A DNA stretch of 64,000 bases from positions 1,054,001 to 1,118,000 of the forward strand of contig NZ_JARRAH010000001.1 in NCBI RefSeq assembly GCF_030553305.1. Direction: 5' to 3'. The notes under the pieces were generated by a model. The model did not search any database and was not told the DNA's origin. It was given only the letters and a program-made list of their open reading frames with translations. This document shows, piece by piece, positions 57,837 to 64,000 of this stretch (the stretch's first letter is position 1; the number at the start of each line of letters is the position of its first letter). The position numbers were made by a program, and so were the translations under genes. The stretch is from Halomarina ordinaria. GTDB lineage: Archaea; Halobacteriota; Halobacteria; Halobacteriales; Haloarculaceae.

Positions 57837-58373
57837 TCACTCCTGATAGAGGCTGCCGAGGATGTCCGGGTCGGTCCGGAACTTCAGGACGTTGTGGACC
57901 ACGGAGTTGCGGAGGTTCTGGACGGCCGTGCCGTGTTCCTTGTAGAACTCGTGTATCCACTTCGACTCCGCCGCGCGGTTGGGGAACATCATCACCGACT
58001 TCCACTGGTACTCCCCGTCGGAGAGGAACATGAGCAGCGTGTTCGGCGACTCCTGGATGTACCGCAGGGCGTCGCGCCACGTCTCGGCGAAGTGCTCCGG
58101 GTTGAGTTTGAACTCGAACATCCCGAAGATGAAGTACTCCTCGTTGGGGACGATGGCCTCCCGGAAGACGCCCTGTTCGCGCATCCCCCGGATGGACTCG
58201 CTGACGGTGACGTGCGACACCTCGATGCCGTGTTTCTCGTCGAGGATGCGCGCCAGTTCCCGCGAGGAGAGCTGTGAGTCCGCCGACAGCTCCTTCAGGA
58301 TGAGGACGTCGCGTTCCTTGAAGTCCCAGTCGGGGGCCTCTTCGGGGTCGGTGTTCGTGCCAGGGGTGCTCAT
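57837..58373 (-). CDS. Winged-helix regulator (Lrp-like) of the acyl-CoA island
   Basis: 178 residues: an N-terminal winged helix (FKERDVLILKELSADSQLSS and RELARILDEKHGIEVSHVTV) and a C-terminal alpha/beta region (about 90-178; EYFIFGMFEFKLNPEHFAET, LLMFLSDGEYQWKSVMMFPN) that could be a ligand-sensing domain. It lies 58 bases after the alpha/beta-hydrolase gene on the same strand and probably shares its transcript. Control of the surrounding acyl-CoA genes is inferred from position only. ATG at 58373. Confidence 0.72.
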   Translation of the reverse strand: MSTPGTNTDPEEAPDWDFKERDVLILKELSADSQLSSRELARILDEKHGIEVSHVTVSESIRGMREQGVFREAIVPNEEYFIFGMFEFKLNPEHFAETWRDALRYIQESPNTLLMFLSDGEYQWKSVMMFPNRAAESKWIHEFYKEHGTAVQNLRNSVVHNVLKFRTDPDILGSLYQE

Positions 58374-58431
58374 AGCCCCGTCTCACGCTCCCGGAACGTC
58401 GTCCTTTCGGTCCCGAGGGGGGACGAGAGGG

Positions 58432-59286
58432 TCACAGCAGCACCTCCCGGAGTTCCTCGCGGTAGGCGTCGGGGCGGTCCTCGACGACCCAGTGGTACGC
58501 CCGCTCCAGTTCGACCACCTCGCCGTCGAGGTCGTCGGCGAGTCGCTCGCCGTAGGCCAGCGGTTGCATCCGGTCGTCGACGCCCCACAGGCAGTAGACG
58601 TCGGCGTCGATGGCGCCGTAGTCGATTTCCGTGGTGTGGTTGGTGTTGGTGGCGACGGCGGCACGCGCGAGCGCGCGCTGGCCGCCCGCCGCGAGCCACG
58701 GCGCCTTCATGCCGTCGAGCCACTCGGGGTCGGCGTCGTCACCGTAGAGGCCGTCGTCGAAGGCGAAGTCGAGTCGCGCCTCGAACTCGTCGGCGTCCAT
58801 CGCCTCCGTCTTCGGCAACCCCATCGTCGAGATGAACTCGACGGGCCAGGAGTCGTAACAGACCGCGTTCGAGAGCACGAGCGTCTCGACGCGGTCGGGG
58901 TGGTGGGCGGCGAAGCGGAGCGCGACGCCCCCGCCGATGTCGTGGGCGACCAGCGAGACGCGCTCGACGTCTAACCGGTCGAGCAGGTCCGCGAGCGCCA
59001 GTTCCTGCGCGCGGATGGAGCGGTCGAAGCCCTCGTGCCGGTCGCTGTTGCCGTAGCCGACGAGGTCCGGGGCGATGGTGCGGCGGTCGTCGTCGAAGGC
59101 GGGCGCGACGCGTCGCCAGAGGAACGACCACGTCGGGATGCCGTGGAGGAAGACGACGGGCGTCGACTCCCCCGTACCCGACGGCGTCCCGCTGTCCCGG
59201 TAGGCCATCGACACGTCGTGGCCGTCGACGGAGACGGTCGTCTCCTCCTGGGCGGCGGTCCACGCCTCGTGGTCGGGGTCGGTCAT
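58432..59286 (-). CDS. Alpha/beta hydrolase with Asp nucleophile (dehalogenase/epoxide-hydrolase type)
   Basis: 284 residues. The nucleophile elbow reads LVAHDIGGGVALRFA, so the nucleophile is Asp116 rather than Ser. The oxyanion region is FLHGIPTWSFLWRRV, the acid is near Asp238 (LWGVDDRMQP) and the base His265 (YHWVVEDRPD). This Asp-His-Asp triad is the pattern of haloalkane dehalogenases, fluoroacetate dehalogenases and epoxide hydrolases, not of esterases. The substrate is unknown. It starts one base after the acyl-CoA dehydrogenase stop and is therefore co-transcribed with it. Confidence 0.83.
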   Translation of the reverse strand: MTDPDHEAWTAAQEETTVSVDGHDVSMAYRDSGTPSGTGESTPVVFLHGIPTWSFLWRRVAPAFDDDRRTIAPDLVGYGNSDRHEGFDRSIRAQELALADLLDRLDVERVSLVAHDIGGGVALRFAAHHPDRVETLVLSNAVCYDSWPVEFISTMGLPKTEAMDADEFEARLDFAFDDGLYGDDADPEWLDGMKAPWLAAGGQRALARAAVATNTNHTTEIDYGAIDADVYCLWGVDDRMQPLAYGERLADDLDGEVVELERAYHWVVEDRPDAYREELREVLL

Positions 59287-59287
59287 G

Positions 59288-60427
59288 TCAGAGGATGCGG
59301 TCGGCGATGATGTTCTTCTGAATCTCGCTGGTCCCCTCGTATATCTTCGTGATGCGGGCGTCGCGGTAGTAGCGCTCGGCGGGGTAGTCGGAGACGTAGC
59401 CCGACCCGCCGAACACCTGCAGCGCGTCGTCGCACACCTCGACGGCGTTCTCGCTGGCGAAGAGCTTCGCCATGCTCGCGTACTTCATGCCGAGGTCGCG
59501 GTCGCCCTCCGCCGCGTAGCCGGCCGCGCGGTAGGTGAGCGAGCGGGCGGCCTCCACCTTCGTCGCCATCTCGGCGAGTTTGTGCTGGATGGCCTGGAAC
59601 TCGGCGATCTTCTGGCCGAACTGGTCGCGCTCGTTGGCGTAGTCGATGGCGGCGTCGAGCGCGCCCTGGGCGGCACCGACCGCCTGGGAGGCGACGCTCG
59701 CGCGCCCGCCGGCGAAGAAGTTCATCAGCTGGTAGAACCCCTCGTTCTCCTCGCCGATGAGGTTCTCCTCGGGGACGCGCACGTCGTCGAGGACGATCTC
59801 CGCGAGGTCGCTCGCGCGAATGCCGAGTTTGTTGTCGATCTTCGTCGGCTCGAAACCGTCGACGTCGGTCGGGACGAGGATGGCGCTGATGCCCTTGTGG
59901 CCCGCGCCGGGGTCGGTCTTGGCCATCACGACGCCCACGTCGGCGACGGTACCGTTGGTTATCCACATCTTGTTGCCGTCGATGACCCACTCGTCGCCGT
60001 CCTTCTCGGCGGTCGTCTCGATGCCCGCGACGTTCGACCCGTGGGCGGGTTCGGAGATGCACGAACAGGAGACGGTGTCGCCGGCGGCCACGCCGGGGAG
60101 CCACTCCTCTTTCATCCACTCGTCGCCGAACCTCGATATCATCGACGTGCCGAACCCGGCGCTCCCGACGGCGCTCCCGATACCGGGGTCCGCGCGCCAC
60201 AGTTCCTCGGTGACGATGATGGACGAGAGGAGGTCCATGCCGGCGCCCCCGTACTCCTCGGGGATGTTCGGGGCGACGAGGTCGAACTCAGCGGCCTTCC
60301 GGCGCAGGTCCTCGGGGTACTTCTTCTCCTCGTCGTGCTCGCGCGCGACGGGCTGTATCTCGTTCTCGCCGAACTCGCGGACGGCGTCGCGGATCGCCTC
60401 CTGCTCGGCCGTGGTCTGGAATCCCAT
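59288..60427 (-). CDS. Acyl-CoA dehydrogenase
   Basis: 379 residues of the FAD-dependent family: SCSCISEPAHGSNVAGIETT, VIDGNKMWITNGTVADV, QAVGAAQGALDAAIDYANER, and the C-terminal catalytic Glu in TKIYEGTSEIQKN. It introduces the double bond into an acyl-CoA as the first step of beta-oxidation, passing electrons to ETF. ATG at 60427, with a TATA-like CTATTTTACG near 60447-60456. Its stop is next to the alpha/beta hydrolase start. Confidence 0.93.
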   Translation of the reverse strand: MGFQTTAEQEAIRDAVREFGENEIQPVAREHDEEKKYPEDLRRKAAEFDLVAPNIPEEYGGAGMDLLSSIIVTEELWRADPGIGSAVGSAGFGTSMISRFGDEWMKEEWLPGVAAGDTVSCSCISEPAHGSNVAGIETTAEKDGDEWVIDGNKMWITNGTVADVGVVMAKTDPGAGHKGISAILVPTDVDGFEPTKIDNKLGIRASDLAEIVLDDVRVPEENLIGEENEGFYQLMNFFAGGRASVASQAVGAAQGALDAAIDYANERDQFGQKIAEFQAIQHKLAEMATKVEAARSLTYRAAGYAAEGDRDLGMKYASMAKLFASENAVEVCDDALQVFGGSGYVSDYPAERYYRDARITKIYEGTSEIQKNIIADRIL

Positions 60428-60493
60428 GCCGTCAGGTTAGCTTCCGACGTAAAATAGCCTCGGGTCTGTCCCGTACAGTGGTAATCGAGGTGA

Positions 60494-61285
60494 CTACTCC
60501 CCCGAGAAGTCCGGCTCGCGTTTCTCCATGAACGCCGTCGCCCCCTCGCGGTGGTCGTCGGTCTCGAAGACGGCCGCCTGGTGGGCCGCCTCGCGGGTCA
60601 TCGCCTGGTCGAGCGACTGTTCCAGCCCCTGGACGAGCGCGCGCTTCGACGTCTCCAGCGCGACGGTCGGCCCCTGTGCGAGTTCCTCGACGAATGCGTC
60701 GACCTCCCCCTCGAAGTCGTCGCCGTAGACGTGGTTGAACAGTCCCAACTCGTGGGCGTCGTCGGCGTCGAGCAACTCGCCCGTGAACACCAGTTCCTTC
60801 GCCTTGTTCATCCCGACGATGCGCGGGAGGAAGTAGGAGGTACCGGTGTCGACGGCCAGACCGACCTGCTTGAACCCGAAGCTGATGCTCGCCTCCCGGC
60901 TCGCGAGCTGGACGTCACAGGCCAGCGCGAGGTTCGCGCCCGCGCCGAAGGCGACGCCGTCTATCTTCGCCACCGTCGGCAGGTGGAACTTCGCCACGCG
61001 CTCGATGGCCCGACTCGTCTCCTGGTGGATGCGCCGGACGGACTCCGCGAGCGACGCCTCGCCCGAGAGCCGCGCGGACATGGCGTTGACGTCGCCGCCC
61101 GCCGAGAAGCTCCCGCCCGACCCCGTGACGACGAGCGCGCGGGCGTCCGAGTCCTCCACCTCGTCGAGGCGGTCGAGCAGCGTCGTCGACACCTCGTGGG
61201 TGATGGCGTTGCGCATCTCCGGACGGTTGAGGGTGATGGTGGCTATCTCCTCCTCGACGTCGAGCAGCACCGCGTCCTCGCTCAT
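60494..61285 (-). CDS. Enoyl-CoA hydratase/isomerase (crotonase)
   Basis: 263 residues: ITLNRPEMRNAITHEVSTTL, GSGGSFSAGGDVNAMSARL (CoA-binding oxyanion), and KIDGVAFGAGANLALACDVQ. The usual catalytic Glu of FPE-type motifs is replaced: FGFKQVGLAVDTGTSYFLPR has Lys at that position, so it may be a specialised crotonase rather than a standard hydratase. I chose the ATG at 61285 (MSEDAVLLDVEEE), with a TATA-like CCTTTTAGC upstream. It is probably a separate transcript from the acyl-CoA dehydrogenase, 66 bases downstream. Confidence 0.87.
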   Translation of the reverse strand: MSEDAVLLDVEEEIATITLNRPEMRNAITHEVSTTLLDRLDEVEDSDARALVVTGSGGSFSAGGDVNAMSARLSGEASLAESVRRIHQETSRAIERVAKFHLPTVAKIDGVAFGAGANLALACDVQLASREASISFGFKQVGLAVDTGTSYFLPRIVGMNKAKELVFTGELLDADDAHELGLFNHVYGDDFEGEVDAFVEELAQGPTVALETSKRALVQGLEQSLDQAMTREAAHQAAVFETDDHREGATAFMEKREPDFSGE

Positions 61286-61485
61286 GGCACCACCACCGGA
61301 GGCCACGCTAAAAGGTGTTGTCGGACGTGACGGTTTACGGAACAGTCCGGTGCGGGGGTTCCGGACACCAGCGTTCAGGTGTAGTGGTCGTGAGGTTTAC
61401 ACTCGTCCGTCGAGCGACGGTGAGCGTCGAACGGGGGGGCCGCCACGGTTCCCGCTCGTCTTCCCGAGGTTCTCGTTCGCTTCGC
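61286..61485. other. Intergenic region between crotonase and acyl-CoA ligase
   Basis: 200 bases without a gene. It carries the crotonase promoter (about 61300-61310) and a perfect inverted repeat GTCCGG-(10)-CCGGAC (61345-61366). Two copies of GGTTTAC (61332 and 61394) lie in the same stretch. Their role is unknown. Confidence 0.4.
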
Positions 61486-63039
61486 TCACTCGTCACCTCG
61501 CAACTCGAACTTCTGGACCTTCCCCGTCGTCGTCCGGGGGAGTTCCTCGACGAACTCCACCTCGCGGGGGTGTTTGTACTCCGCGAGCCGTTCCAGGCAG
61601 TACTCGCGCAGGTCGTCCTCGGTCACCTCGGCGTCGGGCGCGGGAACCACGAACGCCTTCACGGTCTCGCCGCGGCGCTCGTCGGGGACGCCGACGACGG
61701 CGGCGTCGGCGACGGCGGGGTGCTCGAAGAGGAGTTCCTCGACCTCCCGGGGGTAGACGTTGTAGCCCGCCGTGTTGATCATGTGCTTGGCGCGGTCGAC
61801 GACGTAGAAGAAGCCGTCCTCGTCGTGGTAGCCGATGTCGCCGGTGTGGAACCAGCGGGTGCCGTCCTCGTCGGTGAAGGCCTCCTCGTTGGCCTCGGGC
61901 AGGCCGTAGTACCCCTTCATGACGTTCGGCCCGGCGACGACGAGCTCGCCCGTCACGTCGTTCAGGTCCGCTCCCTCCTCGTCCACCGGACCGCGCTCGA
62001 CGGGCGGGACGTCCTCGAACGCCCCGTCGACGATGCGCGCGCGGACGCCGTCGATGGGCTTGCCGATGCTACCCGGACGGCGCGCCTCGGGGCTGTTGGC
62101 GTGCGTGACGGGGCTCGTCTCCGTGAGGCCGTACCCCTCGTAGAGGTCGACGTCGTAGAGGTCCTCGAAGCGACGCATCACCTCGACGGGGAGGCTGCTC
62201 CCGCCGGAGTTGGCGAAGCGGAGCGAGGAGAGGTCGAACGCCTCCGCGTTGGGCTGGTTGATGAGGTCGTTGTACATCACCGGGACGCCGTGCATGATGG
62301 TGATGTCCTCCTCGGCGATGAGCGCGGCCGCCCCCTGGGCGTCCCACGACGGCAGAGGGTAGTACGCTCCGCCCTCGAACAGCGTGCCCAGCATGGTGAC
62401 GGTCATCCCGTAGATGTGGAACAGCGGGAGGACGCCGAGCATCCGGTCGCCGTCCTGGAACCCGCCGGGCATCAGGTCGCCCGTGGCGCGGGCGTTCGAC
62501 CCCAGGTTCTCGTGGGTGAGCAGGACGCCCTTCGGCTGGCCGGTCGTCCCGGACGTGTACGGCTGGACGGCCACGTCGTCGCCCTCGCGCTCGACGACCG
62601 GGCGTTCCTCGTCGGCGAGGAACGCCTCGAACGACGTGGCGCCCTCCGCCTCGCCGCCGACGCTCACGACGTGTTCGACGCCCGTCTCCGCCTGGACCGC
62701 GCGGACGACCGGCACGAGGTCGGCGAGCGTCACGACGACCCGGGCACCGCTGTCCGAGAGCAGGTGGGAGATCTCGCGCTCCTTGTACTGGGGGTTCATC
62801 GGGACGACGATGCCGCCCGCCCGGAGCGTCCCGGTGAAGGCGGTGACGTACTGCGGGAGGTTCGGGAGGTAGATGCCGACGCGGTCGCCCGCGCCGACCC
62901 CCCGGTCGTCGAGCGCGGCCGCGAACCGCCCGGTACGCGACCAGAACTCCTCGTAGGTCTGCGTCTGGCCGTCGTAGGAGAGCGCGGGGGCGTCGGGCGA
63001 CTCCGCCGCGGTCGAGCCGATGTCTGAGACGAGGTTCAC
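61486..63039 (-). CDS. Acyl-CoA synthetase (ANL family) next to the LivF gene
   Basis: 517 residues. AMP motif VQPYTSGTTGQPKGVLLTHE, LGVLPLFHIYGMTVTMLG, A5 LYEGYGLTETSPVTHA, hinge WFHTGDIGYHDEDGFFYVVD and Lys in RTTTGKVQKFELRGDE. It starts at GTG 63039 (MNLVSDIGSTAAES). A TATA box (ATATAACT, 63072-63079 on the minus strand) and a palindrome at its predicted transcription start are present. It lies just downstream of the branched-chain-type ABC transporter genes on the same strand, so its substrate may be what that transporter imports. Confidence 0.88.
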   Translation of the reverse strand: MNLVSDIGSTAAESPDAPALSYDGQTQTYEEFWSRTGRFAAALDDRGVGAGDRVGIYLPNLPQYVTAFTGTLRAGGIVVPMNPQYKEREISHLLSDSGARVVVTLADLVPVVRAVQAETGVEHVVSVGGEAEGATSFEAFLADEERPVVEREGDDVAVQPYTSGTTGQPKGVLLTHENLGSNARATGDLMPGGFQDGDRMLGVLPLFHIYGMTVTMLGTLFEGGAYYPLPSWDAQGAAALIAEEDITIMHGVPVMYNDLINQPNAEAFDLSSLRFANSGGSSLPVEVMRRFEDLYDVDLYEGYGLTETSPVTHANSPEARRPGSIGKPIDGVRARIVDGAFEDVPPVERGPVDEEGADLNDVTGELVVAGPNVMKGYYGLPEANEEAFTDEDGTRWFHTGDIGYHDEDGFFYVVDRAKHMINTAGYNVYPREVEELLFEHPAVADAAVVGVPDERRGETVKAFVVPAPDAEVTEDDLREYCLERLAEYKHPREVEFVEELPRTTTGKVQKFELRGDE

Positions 63040-63044
63040 GATGA

Positions 63045-63079
63045 ATCACCGTGATGGTCCGGCCGGAGGTAGTTATATG
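63045..63079 (-). promoter_or_regulatory. Promoter and candidate operator of the acyl-CoA synthetase gene
   Basis: On the minus strand ATATAACT (63079-63072) is a TATA box. About 25 bases later, at the predicted start, lies the perfect inverted repeat ATCAC-C-GTGAT (63045-63055), five bases before the GTG. A repressor bound there would block initiation. The nearby winged-helix regulator at 57837-58373 is a candidate binder (inference). Confidence 0.5.
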
Positions 63080-63147
63080 TTATCACTTGGTTACAGCTAA
63101 CGTTCGAACTTATCGGGAGAGCGAGTGACCCACCCGCCGAGGGACGA

Positions 63148-63960
63148 CTACCCGCCGAGGTACGACTGGCGGATGTAGTCGTCGCCCCGGAGTTCCTCGG
63201 GCGCCCCCTCGCGGACGACCTCGCCGTTCTCCAGCAGGTAGATGCGGTCGGCGTGGTTCAGCGCGAAGGTCACGTTCTGCTCGCAGAGCAGTATCGTGAC
63301 GCCCTCCTCGCGGATGCGGTCGATGCCGTCGCTGATGTCCTGGAGGATGACCGGCGCGAGGCCGAGCGTCGGTTCGTCGAGGACGAGCAGGTTCGGGTCG
63401 CCCATCAGCGCCCGCCCGATGGCGAGCATCTGCTGTTCGCCCCCGCTCATCGTGTTCGCCTCCTGGTCGGTGCGCTCCTCGAGCGCGGGGAAGAGGTCGT
63501 AGACGAACGCGAGACGGTCGTCCGCGCTCCCGTCCTGGCGGTAGGCCCCGAGTCGGAGGTTGTCCTCGACGGACATGAACCCGAACAGGTCGCGCTTCTC
63601 CGTGCAGTGGATGAGGCCGTCCTGGACGAGCGCACGGGGCGTCCGGTCGCGGACCTCCCGCCCCTCGTAGGTGACCGACCCCTCGTAGGGGAGGAAGCCC
63701 GACACCGTGTTCGCCATCGTCGACTTCCCCGCCCCGTTCGGGCCGATGAGCGCGACGAACTCGCCCTCACCGACGCGCAGGTCGACGTCGCGGAGCGCGT
63801 TGACCTTCCCGTAGGAGACCGAACAGTCCGACACCGACAGCAGGTCGGCACTCGACCCGGTCGTCTCGGTGTCGCTCTCCGTGGTGGTCTCACCGGCGGC
63901 CCCCTCGTCGGGTGCGTCGTCCGCGGTGGCGAGCAGTCCCGGCAGGTGTGTCGGGAACAT
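63148..63960 (-). CDS. livF: Branched-chain amino acid-type ABC transporter ATPase (LivF)
   Basis: About 270 residues. After an acidic, Thr/Glu/Asp-rich N-terminal extension (about 35 residues, unusual for LivF) come the LivF features: Walker A GPNGAGKST, a Q-loop, the short DNLRLGAY region, the signature TMSGGEQQMLAIGRALMG, Walker B LLVLDEPTLGLAP and LLCEQN. It powers import of branched-chain amino acids or, in relatives, other carboxylates. The ATG at 63960 overlaps the TGA of livG (TGATG); a GTG at 63963 is possible. It lies next to an acyl-CoA synthetase. Confidence 0.92.
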   Translation of the reverse strand: MFPTHLPGLLATADDAPDEGAAGETTTESDTETTGSSADLLSVSDCSVSYGKVNALRDVDLRVGEGEFVALIGPNGAGKSTMANTVSGFLPYEGSVTYEGREVRDRTPRALVQDGLIHCTEKRDLFGFMSVEDNLRLGAYRQDGSADDRLAFVYDLFPALEERTDQEANTMSGGEQQMLAIGRALMGDPNLLVLDEPTLGLAPVILQDISDGIDRIREEGVTILLCEQNVTFALNHADRIYLLENGEVVREGAPEELRGDDYIRQSYLGG

Positions 63961-64000
63961 CACATCTCACCCCCGAGGTAGGCGCGCTGGACCTCCGGGT
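63960..64000 (-). CDS. livG: ABC transporter ATPase LivG, C-terminal end (partial)
   Basis: Only the last 12 or so codons are in the window: PEVQRAYLGGEM before TGA at 63960-63962. DPxVxxAYLGG is the conserved end of LivG-type ATPases, which pair with LivF. It runs off the end of the window and is translationally coupled to livF. Confidence 0.7.
   Translation of the reverse strand, partial: PEVQRAYLGGEM

Noticed and set aside
63148-63960. The N-terminal extension of LivF as a signal peptide
   Set aside because: It is acidic and Thr/Glu/Asp-rich with no hydrophobic core of the required kind, so it is treated as an unusual cytoplasmic extension or a start-site error.
1-64000. CRISPR arrays, insertion sequences, integrases or a replication origin
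   Set aside because: I found no regularly spaced direct repeats, transposase or integrase motifs, or Orc1/Cdc6-type gene with flanking repeats in the window.

Overview
This window is a chromosomal segment of a haloarchaeon (class Halobacteria). The evidence is the very high GC content, strongly acidic proteins, an archaeal TFB and RpoL, archaeal-style L11 / L1-L10-L12 genes, archaeosortase A with two PGF-CTERM surface proteins, and many leaderless genes with a TATA element about 25-35 bases before the start codon. I see no rRNA, tRNA, CRISPR array, insertion sequence or replication-initiator gene. It reads as ordinary core chromosome with a few degraded remnants.

Layout. 1-6200: end of the diphthine synthase gene, archaeosortase A (artA), and two tandem paralogous S-layer-like glycoproteins that carry the ArtA recognition tail. 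6200-8900: a double-domain glyoxalase-fold protein, a small membrane protein, a DRG-type GTPase and a 66-residue protein. 9100-11900: L11, then L1-L10-L12 with a leader hairpin that looks like the L1 autoregulatory site. 12000-21100: a TctA-like permease, a CorA transporter, CysS, a collapsed galactokinase remnant, CbiX with a DR2241-like Fe-S partner, a Trm112-like protein and PurA. 21300-24200: a winged-helix regulator with a near-perfect candidate operator, a large coiled-coil protein of unknown role, UPF0058 and a ribbon-helix-helix protein. 24400-33800: a YedY-like molybdoenzyme and an essentially complete menaquinone cluster (menF-menD, peroxiredoxin, small membrane protein, menB, menA-menC-menE). 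33800-42500: NRDE protein, winged-helix protein, DUF389 membrane protein, acyl-CoA ligase, GatC-GatA, TFB, Nudix and PHP proteins. 42600-52300: PurL, PAP2 phosphatase, an orphan peptide-type binding lipoprotein, small proteins, HisF, a pair of zinc-finger microproteins, a sequon-rich lipoprotein, a fragment of an AI-2E-type transporter and RpoL. 52300-64000: a beta-oxidation-type island (two acyl-CoA ligases, HADH-crotonase fusion, thioesterase, MaoC hydratase, acyl-CoA dehydrogenase, crotonase, an alpha/beta hydrolase with an Asp nucleophile, a regulator) running into the end of a LivG-LivF branched-chain-type ABC transporter.

How the parts work together. The men cluster covers the named steps from chorismate to demethylmenaquinone, the respiratory quinone of haloarchaea, except that no MenH or thioesterase dedicated to the pathway is visible. 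The final island could activate, oxidise and import an acyl or carboxylate substrate. ArtA plus its two substrates form an enzyme-substrate neighbourhood for cell-surface anchoring.

The observations I think most deserve follow-up are: the two composite palindromes placed directly after stop codons (29971-30010 and 35005-35063), the internally deleted galactokinase gene, the operator-like inverted repeat before the winged-helix gene at 21299, a strong promoter about 160 bases upstream of menA, and the zinc-microprotein pair behind a hairpin-bearing leader. No clearly new multi-gene system could be demonstrated from sequence alone.
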